Shown: positions 1 through 9,100 of the stretch, piece by piece | How the letters are laid out: each line of letters starts with the position of its first letter | Position numbering within the stretch: position 1 is the first letter of the stretch | Assembly (NCBI RefSeq): GCF_964656455.1 | Contig: NC_135714.1 | Span: 166,858,243-166,922,242 of the forward strand | Reading direction: 5' to 3' | DNA from: Halichoerus grypus | Lineage: Eukaryota; Chordata; Mammalia; Carnivora; Phocidae | DNA length: 64,000 nucleotides | The notes under the pieces: model-generated | The model's database searches: none | Told to the model about the DNA's origin: nothing | What the model saw: the letters and a program-made list of their open reading frames with translations, nothing else | Translations under genes and position numbers: made by a program

Positions 1-364
1 TGTAAATAACTTGTGAAGTACTCCAATTTACTTGACAAGTATAGGCACAACTGAATGAACTTTCATAATTGCCAAGTAAGTCTTAGGAGAGATGTTGTCT
101 ACTGTTAATTACCTCTCTTTGTTATTTTTCCCTTAGATATTTACCCACCTAAAGAATAAAGGTCCTCAGCCACCCAAACCAAAAGTAAGATAGAAGGTCC
201 TTTTCCTATTAAGAAAGAGTCAAAGATTTTGCTTACATTACTTCCACAAATGCATAACAAAGACTAAAAGAAACCATAGGGCCCCAGAAATTGTCCATTT
301 TTCTCACACATGGTAGGGGCTTAAAAGTCATTATTGAATAATTGACCCTATTTCCTGAGACTAA
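1..364. other. single-copy flanking DNA left of the assembly gap
   Basis: This AT-rich stretch shares no visible sequence with the satellite array or the L1 tail. It has no tandem structure, no recognisable SINE and no long open frame. The only gene-like signal is the candidate small exon at 137-184, so it could be intronic DNA. Because an N gap follows, its physical adjacency to the array is an assembly assertion and is not shown by the sequence. Confidence 0.7.
137..184 (+). other. candidate 48-nt internal exon (unidentified gene)
   Basis: A pyrimidine-rich tract at about 111-134 ends in CCTTAG at 131-136, a good 3' splice site. A TTAAT branch-point-like motif has its A at 108, 28 nt from the AG. 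A strong donor, AAAA|GTAAGA, follows at 184/185. The 48 nt between are a multiple of three and only one frame is open, reading IFTHLKNKGPQPPKPK (proline- and lysine-rich). The other two frames hit stops. A second donor-like GTAAGT lies at 76-81, but it is too close upstream to define a normal intron. I do not recognise the gene. Splice-like signals arise by chance, so this is a candidate only. Confidence 0.3.
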
Positions 365-564
365 NNNNNNNNNNNNNNNNNNNNNNNNNNNNNNNNNNNN
401 NNNNNNNNNNNNNNNNNNNNNNNNNNNNNNNNNNNNNNNNNNNNNNNNNNNNNNNNNNNNNNNNNNNNNNNNNNNNNNNNNNNNNNNNNNNNNNNNNNNN
501 NNNNNNNNNNNNNNNNNNNNNNNNNNNNNNNNNNNNNNNNNNNNNNNNNNNNNNNNNNNNNNNN
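365..564. other. assembly gap (200 Ns)
   Basis: The run of N is exactly 200 bases. A round length of this kind is a scaffolding placeholder and not a measured size. Sequence resumes at 565 in the middle of an L1 tail, equivalent to 5902 in the next unit. The true left edge of the array, and any number of further units, may be missing here. Confidence 0.97.
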
Positions 565-802
565 GGAGGGGGAAAAGAACCATGAGAGACGATGGACTCT
601 GAAAAACAAACTGAGGGTTCTAGAGGGGAGGGGGGTGGGAGGATGGGTTAGCCTGGTGATGGGTATTGAGCAGGGCACGATCTGCATGGAGCACTGGGTG
701 ATATGCACAAACAATGAATCATGGAACACTATATCTAAAACTAATGATGTAATGTATGGGGATTAACATAACAATAAAAACATTTAATAATAATAATAAT
801 AA
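565..802 (+). mobile_element. partial LINE-1 3' tail (left end truncated by the gap)
   Basis: This is the last 238 bp of the L1 that ends every unit. It contains the second of the two 3'-UTR modules, the G-rich run, the AATAAA signal and the (AAT)n tail. Its 3' target-site copy, agaacgcttgctatta, is at 803-818. The missing 5' part lies in the gap. Confidence 0.85.
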
Positions 803-1215
803 AGAACGCTTGCTATTAGACTTCCATAAGCAAAAGTGGGGCCGCAGTGCTAGCTTCATGAAACAAGTGGGGAGTCGTGTTCTGTCTTCTGCCGGGGCCT
901 GAGTCCCACACGGAAAATGGGTCTGGACTCCCTTGCAGTGCTCTCACGCACGCACACAACAAAATGCTGCCACCCTCAGGAGCAGCTGTTTTACCTGCAG
1001 CACAGGCTCTCAACCGAGTTTTTCCTTCGAGTTAGGTGGCTGTGTTTAAGCCTGCACACACACCCTGGGCAATGGTACTAGCCCCATAACCATGATGTGA
1101 TTTGAGAGCTGCCTTCTGTACCGGCCTGTCTCTCCCCGATATTACGATATTGAAACCGTCCCAGGGCTCTCAGCCACAGTACACCCTAAACTGCTTCGCC
1201 CACACAGAGGTCGAC

Positions 1216-1670
1216 GGTAGCTAAAGCACGGCTTCTCTACAGTGTTGTTTCTTCGAGTTAGAACGCTAGCTATTAGACTTCCATGCAAAAGTGGGGCTGC
1301 CGTGCTAGCGTGATGAAACACATGGGGAGTCGTGTTCTGCCTTTCGCTGGGGCCTGAGTCTCACTCGCAAAAAGCTTTGGACTCCCTTGCAGTGCTCTCA
1401 CGCACGCACACAACAAAATGCTTGCACCCTCAGGAGCAGCTCTTTTACCTGCAGCACAGGCTCTCTACCGAGTTTTTCCTTCGAGTTAGGTGGCTGTGTT
1501 TAAGCCTGCACACACCCACGGGGCAACGGAACTAGCCCCATAACCATGTAGTGAGTTCAGATCTGCCTTATGTGCCAGCCTGTCTCTCCCCCGATATTAT
1601 GAAATGGAAACCGTCCCCAGGCTCTCAGCCACAGAACACCCTAAACTGCTTCGCCCACAGAGAGGTCGAC
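1216..1670. repeat. representative 455-bp dimer of two ~228-bp monomers
   Basis: One full dimer. The B monomer starts with ggtagctaaagca. The A monomer starts near 1435 with a related sequence (cagcacaggctctct aligns with aaagcacggcttctct). Both share TTCGAGTTAG, GCCT and CTCAC landmarks in the same order at 227-228 bp spacing. By hand count the dimer has 107 G, 133 C and 18 CpG, which is 52.7% GC with CpG observed/expected about 0.58. The same dimer recurs at 2814, 3268, 3723 and 4922 with moderate divergence. Confidence 0.85.
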
Positions 1671-4176
1671 GGTAGCTAAAGCACAGTTTCTCTACAGTGT
1701 TGTTTCTCCGAGTTAGAAAGCTAGCTGTTAGACTTCCATGCAAAAGTGGGGCCGCAGTCCTAGCTTCATGGAGCAAGTGGGGAGTCGTGTTCTGGCTTCT
1801 TCCGGGGCCTGGGTCTCACAAGGAAAATGCTTTTGGACTCACTTGCAGTGCGCTCACGCATGCACACAGCAAAATGCGTCCACCCTGAGGCATGGCTCTT
1901 TTAGCCGAAGCAGGAATTCCCTACAGAGTTGTTCCTTTGAGTTAGGTGGTTGGCTTTAGGCCTGCAGGCACCCCCGGGGCAAGGGCACTAGCCTCATCAA
2001 CCAGAGGTGACTTGAGAGCTGCCTTCCGCACCGGCCTGTTTCTCACTCCATTTCACGTCTGGGACCCTTTCCCCGGTCTCTCGTACACGAGCAGGGTCAA
2101 ATTCCTCCTGCTTCAGGAACGGCAATGTTAACTCAAGCGCAGTCACTCGAGAGGATTGATTCTTGGTGTTAGTAGCCTGGGAACTAGGCATCCAGGCACA
2201 CAGGGTACAGCAGTGCTAATCTCCTCAAACAAGAGGTGAGTCGACAGCAGCCTTCCTTCCAGGCCTGCTTCTCACTCCGAGTTACGTTTAGGTTCCATTT
2301 CTCATGCTTTCACAAAAACACACAACAGATGAAGTGCACGCTCAGGAAGGGCGATCTTTGCTGAGGCACGGGTTCTCTACAGTTTTGTTCCTTTGCGTTG
2401 CGTGGATGGCACTGAGGACTCCACGCACACACGGGAGAGCCGATCTAGTTTCCCGAAACAAGAGTTGAGTCCATAGGGGCCTTCTGCCCATGCTTATTTC
2501 TCCCTCCGAATTCGGCTGGGACTCCTTCCCCAGGTTTGCACTCAAGCAGACTTGAAAATGCTGCCACCCTGTGGAGAGGCGGAGGAGCTGAAGCTGGGGT
2601 TCTTGAGCGGCTTCTTTCTGCCAAATCAGTGTGGAGCCCTTAGCATTCCTATGCACACATGGAGCCGAAGTGTTAGCTTCAGGTAACAAGAGCTGAGTCG
2701 AGAGGAGCCTTCTGGCCCGGACTCCTTCTCCCTCGGTTTCACGTAAGGAACCCGTTCCTCAGGCTCTCACCCACGGTAGCCTGGAAAGTGCTTCCTCCCT
2801 CAGAGAGGTGGATGGTAGCTAAAGCACGGTTTCTCTACCGTGTTGTTTCTTCCAGGGAGAACGCTAGCGATTAGATTTCCATGCAAAAGTAGGGCCGCAG
2901 TGCTAGCTAAATGAAACACACGGGGAGTCGTCTTCTGCCTTTTGCTGGGGCCTGAGTCTCACTCGCAGAAACTTTGGACTCCCTTGCAGTCCTCTCACGC
3001 ACGCACACAACCAAATGCTTCCACCCTCAGGAGCGGCTGTTTGAGCTGAAGCACGGATTCTCTACCGTGTTTTTCCTTTGAGTTAGGTGGCTGTCTTTCA
3101 GCCTGCACACACACCCAGGGCAACGGTACTAGCCCCATAACCATGATGTGAGTTGAGAGCTGCCTTCTGTACCGGCCTGTCTCTCCCCCGATTTTACAAA
3201 ATGGAAAATGTCCCCAGGCTCTCAGCCACAGTACACCCTAAACTGCTTCGCCCACAGAGAGGTCGACGGTAGCTAAAGCACGGTTTCTCTACTGTGTAGT
3301 TTCTTCGAGTTAGAACGCTAGCTCTTAGACTTCCATGCAAATGTGGGGCTGCCGTGCTAGCTTGGTAAAACACATGGGGAGTCGTGTTCTGCCTTTCGCT
3401 GGGGCCTGAGTCTCACTCGCAAAATGCTTTGGACTCCCTTGCAGTGCTCTCACGCACGCACACAACAAAAGGCTTCCACCCTTAGGAGCAGCTGTTTTAC
3501 CTGCAGCTCGGATTCCCTACCGAGTTTTTCCTTCGAGTTAAGTGGCTGTCTTTAAGCCTGCACACACCCACGGGGCAACGGAACTAGCCCCTTAAGCATG
3601 TAGTGAGTTGAGAGCTGCCTTCTGTACCGGACTGTCTCTCCCCCTATATTCCGAAATGGAAACCGTCCCCAGGCTGCCAGCCACAGTACACCCTAAACTG
3701 CTTCGCCCACACAGAGGTCGACGGTAGCTAAAGCACGGCTTCTCTACAGTGTTGTTTCTTCGACTTAGAACGCTAGCTATTAGACTTCCCTGAAAAGTGG
3801 CGCTGCCGTGCTAGCTTGATGAAACACATGGGGAGTGGTGTTCTGCCTTTTGCTGGGGCCTGAGTCTCACTCGCAGAAAGCTTTGGACTCCCTTGCAGTG
3901 CTCTCACGCACGCACACAACAAAATGCTTCCACCCTCAGGAGCAGCTGTTTTACCTGCAGCACAGGCTCTCTACCGAGTTTTTCCTTCGAGTTAGGTGGC
4001 TGTGTTTAAGCCTGCACACACACCCTGGGCAACGGTAGTAGCCCCATAACCATGATGTGAGTTGAGAGCTGCCTTCTGTGCCGGCCTGTCCCTCCACCGA
4101 TATTATGATATTGAAACCGTCCCAGGGCTCCCAACCTCAGTACACCCTAAACTGCTTCGCCCTCAGAGAGGTCGAC
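1671..4176. repeat. half-unit 1: 2506-bp, 11-monomer block
   Basis: Eleven monomers of about 228 bp. Five of them (1671-2813) include three degenerate ones starting near 2127, 2356 and 2583, and six (2814-4176) form three regular dimers. It is paralogous to half-unit 2, which starts at 4177. For example, the region after 1712 (gttagaaagctagctgtt) matches the region after 4218 (cttagaaagctaactatc), and both lead into the same run around ATGGAGCAAGTGGGG. The equivalent blocks recur in every unit. Confidence 0.75.
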
Positions 4177-4631
4177 GGTAGCTAAAGCACGGTTTCTCTA
4201 CAGTGTTGTTTCTTCGACTTAGAAAGCTAACTATCAGACTTCCATGCAAAAGTGGGGCCGCAGTATTAGATTCATGGAGCAAGTGGGGAGTCGTGTTCTG
4301 GCTTCTTCTGGGGCCTGGGTCTCACAAGGAAAATGCTTTTGGACTCACTTGCTGTGCACTCACGCATGCACACCACACAATGCGTCCACCCTGAGGCATG
4401 GCTCTTTTAGCCGAAGCAGGAATTCTCTACAGAGTTGTTCCTTTGAGTTAGGCGGTTGGCTTATGGCCTGCAGGAACACACGGGGCAAGGGTACTGGCCT
4501 CATAAACAAGAGGTGAGTTGAGAGCTGCCTTCCGCACCGGCCTGTTTCTCACTCCATTTCACGTATGGGACCCTTTCCCGGTCTCTCATACACGAACACT
4601 ATACAACTCCTGCGGCTTCAGGAACTGCAAT

Positions 4632-4692
4632 GTTAGCTAAAGCGCAGTAACGCTACAGCATTGATTCTTGGTGTTAGTAGTCTGGTAGGCGA
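4632..4692. repeat. 61-bp monomer remnant at an old internal deletion
   Basis: In half-unit 1 the equivalent monomer starts run 2127, 2356, 2583. Here they run 4632 then 4693. The sequence passes directly from the TTCTTGGTGTTAGTAG landmark of the first degenerate monomer into the GAGCTG landmark of the third. About 395 bp has been lost. The same junction is seen in every complete unit, so the deletion predates array expansion. Confidence 0.7.
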
Positions 4693-5437
4693 ATGAGCTG
4701 CACCTGGGATTCTTGACAGGCTTGTTTCTTCCCAGTCAGTGTCGAGCACATAGCATTCCAAGCACACATGGAGCAGTAGTGTTAGCTTCAGGTAGCAAGA
4801 GCTGAGTCCAGAGGTGCCTTCTGCCCGGACCTATTTCTCCCTTGGTTTCACGTATGGAACCCGTTCCCCAGGCTCTCAGCCACGGTACTCCGTGTAATAC
4901 TTCCTCCATCTAGAGGTCGACGGTAGCTAAAGCAGGGTTTCTCTACAGTGTTGTTTCTTCGAGTTAGAACACTAGGTGTTAGACTTCCATGCAAAAGTGG
5001 GGCTGCCGTGCTAGCGTGATGAAACACATGGGGAGTCGTGTTCTGCCTTCTGCTGGGGCCTGAGGCTCACTCACAAAAGGCTTTGGACTCCCTTGCAGGG
5101 CTCTCATGCACGCACACAACATAATGCTTCCACCTTCAAGAGCGGCTCTTTTAGCTGAAGCATGGATTCTCCAGCGAGTTTTTCCTTCGAGTTAGGCGGT
5201 TTTCATGAAGCCTGCACACACACCCGGGGCAACGGTACTAGCCCCATAACCATGGTGTGAGTTGAGAGCTGCCTTCTCTCCGGGCTGTCTCTCCCTCGAT
5301 TTTAGGAAACGGAACCCGTCCCCAGGCTCTCACCCACCGTACACCCTAAACTGCTTCCTCCCACACAGAGGTCGTCGGTAGCTAAAGCACGGTTTCTCTT
5401 CAGTGTTGTTTCTCCGAGTTAGAACGCTTGCTATTAA

Positions 5438-5661
5438 TGTCCACAATAGCCAAACTGTGGAAAGAGCCAAGATGTCCACCAACAGATGAATGGATAAAGA
5501 AGAGGGGGTATATATATATATATACAATGGAATATTATGCAGCCATCAAAAGGAATGAGATCTTGCCCTCTGCAACGACGTGGATGGAACTGGAGGGTAT
5601 CATGCTGAGCGAAATAAGTCAAACAGAGAAAGACATGTATCATATGACCTCACTGATATGA
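5438..5661 (+). pseudogene. LINE-1 ORF2 C-terminal remnant
   Basis: The last 74 codons or so of L1 ORF2 stay in frame here and end at the natural stop position. The fragment has no endonuclease, reverse transcriptase or complete C-terminal domain. In units 1-5 the internal (TA)8 keeps the frame. In units 6, 7, 11 and 12, (TA)7 breaks it, and in units 8-10, (TA)6 breaks it differently. The absence of frame maintenance confirms it is a non-functional remnant. Confidence 0.85.
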
Positions 5662-5678
5662 GGAATTCTTAATCTCAG

Positions 5679-5846
5679 GAAACAAACTGAGGGTTGCTGG
5701 AGTGGGGGCTGGGGTGGGAGGGATGGGGTCACTGGGTGTTGGACACTGGGGAGGGTATGTGTTCTGGTAAGCGCTGTGAATTGTGCAAGACTGTTGAATC
5801 TCAGATCTGTACCTCTGAAACAAATAATGCAATATATGTTAAGAAA
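5679..5846 (+). repeat. L1 3'-UTR module 1
   Basis: Starts with AAACAAACTGAGGGTT, continues with a G-rich run and a CACTGGGTG landmark, and ends near CTCTGAAACAAATAATG then ATATATGTTAAG. The same order of landmarks reappears in module 2 downstream, so the two are old tandem copies. A short A/GAA-rich tract separates them. Confidence 0.65.
5704..5728 (+). other. potential G-quadruplex 1 in the L1 3' UTR
   Basis: Four or more G runs of at least three, separated by loops of 1-3 nt, fit the intramolecular G-quadruplex pattern. G-rich 3' UTRs are a known property of mammalian L1. The motif recurs in each of the twelve complete L1 copies, so it is spaced about every 5.3 kb. Folding is inferred. 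Confidence 0.6.
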
Positions 5847-5940
5847 GAAAAAAAGAAGAAGAAGAATGTAGCAGGAGGGGAAGAATGAAGGGGGGAAAAT
5901 CGGAGGGGGAAAAGAACCATGAGAGACGATGGACTCTGAA

Positions 5941-6110
5941 AAACAAACTGAGGGTTCTAGAGGGGAGGGGGGTGGGAGGATGGGTTAGCCTGGTGATGGG
6001 TATTGAGCAGGGCACGATCTGCATGGAGCACTGGGTGATATGCACAAACAATGAATCATGGAACACTATATCTAAAACTAATGATGTAATGTATGGGGAT
6101 TAACATAACA
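5941..6110 (+). repeat. L1 3'-UTR module 2
   Basis: Repeats the module 1 plan: AAACAAACTGAGGGTT, a G-rich run, CACTGGGTG, then ATCTAAAACTAATGATGTAA and a terminal AATAAA. Because one target-site duplication encloses both modules, the source L1 already had this double tail. It was not made by two separate insertions here. Confidence 0.65.
5962..5984 (+). other. potential G-quadruplex 2 in the L1 3' UTR
   Basis: Runs GGGG, GGGGGG, GGG and GGG with loops of 1-5 nt fit the quadruplex pattern. It lies about 230 bp after the first G-rich run and occurs in every L1 copy, including the partial one at the left edge. Confidence 0.6.
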
Positions 6111-6139
6111 ATAAAAACATTTAATAATAATAATAATAA

Positions 6140-9100
6140 AGAACGCTTGCTATTAGACTTCCATAAGCAAAAGTGGGGCCGCAGTGCTAGCTTCATGAAA
6201 CAAGTGGGGAGTCGTGTTCTGTCTTCTGCCGGGGCCTGAGTCCCACACGGAAAATGGGTCTGGACTCCCTTGCAGTGCTCTCACGCACGCACACAACAAA
6301 ATGCTGCCACCCTCAGGAGCAGCTGTTTTACCTGCAGCACAGGCTCTCAACCGAGTTTTTCCTTCGAGTTAGGTGGCTGTGTTTAAGCCTGCACACACAC
6401 CCTGGGCAATGGTACTAGCCCCATAACCATGATGTGATTTGAGAGCTGCCTTCTGTACCGGCCTGTCTCTCCCCGATATTACGATATTGAAACCGTCCCA
6501 GGGCTCTCAGCCACAGTACACCCTAAACTGCTTCGCCCACACAGAGGTCGACGGTAGCTAAAGCACGGCTTCTCTACAGTGTTGTTTCTTCGAGTTAGAA
6601 CGCTAGCTATTAGACTTCCATGCAAAAGTGGGGCTGCCGTGCTAGCGTGATGAAACACATGGGGAGTCGTGTTCTGCCTTTCGCTGGGGCCTGAGTCTCA
6701 CTCGCAAAAAGCTTTGGACTCCCTTGCAGTGCTCTCACGCACGCACACAACAAAATGCTTGCACCCTCAGGAGCAGCTCTTTTACCTGCAGCACAGGCTC
6801 TCTACCGAGTTTTTCCTTCGAGTTAGGTGGCTGTGTTTAAGCCTGCACACACCCACGGGGCAACGGAACTAGCCCCATAACCATGTAGTGAGTTCAGATC
6901 TGCCTTATGTGCCAGCCTGTCTCTCCCCCGATATTATGAAATGGAAACCGTCCCCAGGCTCTCAGCCACAGAACACCCTAAACTGCTTCGCCCACAGAGA
7001 GGTCGACGGTAGCTAAAGCACAGTTTCTCTACAGTGTTGTTTCTCCGAGTTAGAAAGCTAGCTGTTAGACTTCCATGCAAAAGTGGGGCCGCAGTCCTAG
7101 CTTCATGGAGCAAGTGGGGAGTCGTGTTCTGGCTTCTTCCGGGGCCTGGGTCTCACAAGGAAAATGCTTTTGGACTCACTTGCAGTGCGCTCACGCATGC
7201 ACACAGCAAAATGCGTCCACCCTGAGGCATGGCTCTTTTAGCCGAAGCAGGAATTCCCTACAGAGTTGTTCCTTTGAGTTAGGTGGTTGGCTTTAGGCCT
7301 GCAGGCACCCCCGGGGCAAGGGCACTAGCCTCATCAACCAGAGGTGACTTGAGAGCTGCCTTCCGCACCGGCCTGTTTCTCACTCCATTTCACGTCTGGG
7401 ACCCTTTCCCCGGTCTCTCGTACACGAGCAGGGTCAAATTCCTCCTGCTTCAGGAACGGCAATGTTAACTCAAGCGCAGTCACTCGAGAGGATTGATTCT
7501 TGGTGTTAGTAGCCTGGGAACTAGGCATCCAGGCACACAGGGTACAGCAGTGCTAATCTCCTCAAACAAGAGGTGAGTCGACAGCAGCCTTCCTTCCAGG
7601 CCTGCTTCTCACTCCGAGTTACGTTTAGGTTCCATTTCTCATGCTTTCACAAAAACACACAACAGATGAAGTGCACGCTCAGGAAGGGCGATCTTTGCTG
7701 AGGCACGGGTTCTCTACAGTTTTGTTCCTTTGCGTTGCGTGGATGGCACTGAGGACTCCACGCACACACGGGAGAGCCGATCTAGTTTCCCGAAACAAGA
7801 GTTGAGTCCATAGGGGCCTTCTGCCCATGCTTATTTCTCCCTCCGAATTCGGCTGGGACTCCTTCCCCAGGTTTGCACTCAAGCAGACTTGAAAATGCTG
7901 CCACCCTGTGGAGAGGCGGAGGAGCTGAAGCTGGGGTTCTTGAGCGGCTTCTTTCTGCCAAATCAGTGTGGAGCCCTTAGCATTCCTATGCACACATGGA
8001 GCCGAAGTGTTAGCTTCAGGTAACAAGAGCTGAGTCGAGAGGAGCCTTCTGGCCCGGACTCCTTCTCCCTCGGTTTCACGTAAGGAACCCGTTCCTCAGG
8101 CTCTCACCCACGGTAGCCTGGAAAGTGCTTCCTCCCTCAGAGAGGTGGATGGTAGCTAAAGCACGGTTTCTCTACCGTGTTGTTTCTTCCAGGGAGAACG
8201 CTAGCGATTAGATTTCCATGCAAAAGTAGGGCCGCAGTGCTAGCTAAATGAAACACACGGGGAGTCGTCTTCTGCCTTTTGCTGGGGCCTGAGTCTCACT
8301 CGCAGAAACTTTGGACTCCCTTGCAGTCCTCTCACGCACGCACACAACCAAATGCTTCCACCCTCAGGAGCGGCTGTTTGAGCTGAAGCACGGATTCTCT
8401 ACCGTGTTTTTCCTTTGAGTTAGGTGGCTGTCTTTCAGCCTGCACACACACCCAGGGCAACGGTACTAGCCCCATAACCATGATGTGAGTTGAGAGCTGC
8501 CTTCTGTACCGGCCTGTCTCTCCCCCGATTTTACAAAATGGAAAATGTCCCCAGGCTCTCAGCCACAGTACACCCTAAACTGCTTCGCCCACAGAGAGGT
8601 CGACGGTAGCTAAAGCACGGTTTCTCTACTGTGTAGTTTCTTCGAGTTAGAACGCTAGCTCTTAGACTTCCATGCAAATGTGGGGCTGCCGTGCTAGCTT
8701 GGTAAAACACATGGGGAGTCGTGTTCTGCCTTTCGCTGGGGCCTGAGTCTCACTCGCAAAATGCTTTGGACTCCCTTGCAGTGCTCTCACGCACGCACAC
8801 AACAAAAGGCTTCCACCCTTAGGAGCAGCTGTTTTACCTGCAGCTCGGATTCCCTACCGAGTTTTTCCTTCGAGTTAAGTGGCTGTCTTTAAGCCTGCAC
8901 ACACCCACGGGGCAACGGAACTAGCCCCTTAAGCATGTAGTGAGTTGAGAGCTGCCTTCTGTACCGGACTGTCTCTCCCCCTATATTCCGAAATGGAAAC
9001 CGTCCCCAGGCTGCCAGCCACAGTACACCCTAAACTGCTTCGCCCACACAGAGGTCGACGGTAGCTAAAGCACGGCTTCTCTACAGTGTTGTTTCTTCGA

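Larger units (their letters stand above)
803..5436. repeat. satellite block of unit 1 (left type)
   Basis: A 4634-bp satellite block. Equivalent B-monomer starts (a ggtagctaaagca-like motif) fall at 1216, 1671, 2127 (degenerate), 2356, 2583, 2814, 3268, 3723, 4177, 4632 (truncated), 4693, 4922 and 5377. This gives spacings of about 228 or 455 bp except at the 4632 remnant. It is almost identical to unit 2. Visible differences are TTTTGCTGG (not TTTCGCTGG) near 3847 and GTTTAAGCC (not GTTTCAGCC) near 4005-4013. Short open frames on both strands are not genes. Confidence 0.93.
5437..6139 (+). mobile_element. 5'-truncated LINE-1 tail in unit 1 (reference copy)
   Basis: A 703-bp L1 3' end in + orientation. 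It starts inside ORF2 and keeps only its C-terminal codons (motifs TDEWIKK, TMEYYAAIKRNE, WMELEGIMLSEISQTEKD), then a two-module 3' UTR, an AATAAA at 6110-6115 and an (AAT)n tail. It is flanked by a perfect 16-bp target-site duplication (5421-5436 and 6140-6155), so one retrotransposition event made it. It carries (TA)8 from 5509, a GAA-rich run near 5846-5866 and two G-rich runs. It is 5'-truncated and lacks reverse transcriptase, so it cannot move. The 3'-UTR type looks like carnivoran L1, from family recognition without a search. Confidence 0.93.
4177..7007. repeat. half-unit 2: 11-monomer block with internal deletion and L1 insertion
   Basis: Paralogue of 1671-4176. It lacks about 395 bp, removed between 4632 and 4693, where a monomer is cut to 61 bp. 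It contains the 703-bp L1 (5437-6139) plus a duplicated 16-bp target site. After subtracting the L1 and the duplicated target site, the dimer broken by the insertion measures about 457 bp, as expected for an intact dimer. Confidence 0.7.

Noticed and set aside
233..729. Open frames spanning the N run
   Set aside because: They are artefacts of reading unknown bases as open codons.
2342..2689. 115-aa open frame on the minus strand that recurs once per unit, and similar 60-100-aa frames on both strands
   Set aside because: They recur only because the DNA recurs. They are short, overlap each other on both strands, show no family motif, and change with substitutions and indels without frame protection. 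Not called as genes.
3335..3342. Exact octamer ATGCAAAT as a POU-factor site
   Set aside because: It is an 8-mer in one monomer per unit, a single-base variant of the usual ATGCAAAA. Chance is sufficient, and the dimer that carries it is deleted in units 11 and 12.
5438..5661. Active LINE-1 coding sequence
   Set aside because: Only the ORF2 C-terminal end remains, with no endonuclease or reverse transcriptase, and the TA run breaks the frame in units 6-12.
5437..6139. Two separate L1 insertions, suggested by the duplicated tail
   Set aside because: A single 16-bp target-site duplication encloses the whole 703 bp, and none was seen around the inner module.
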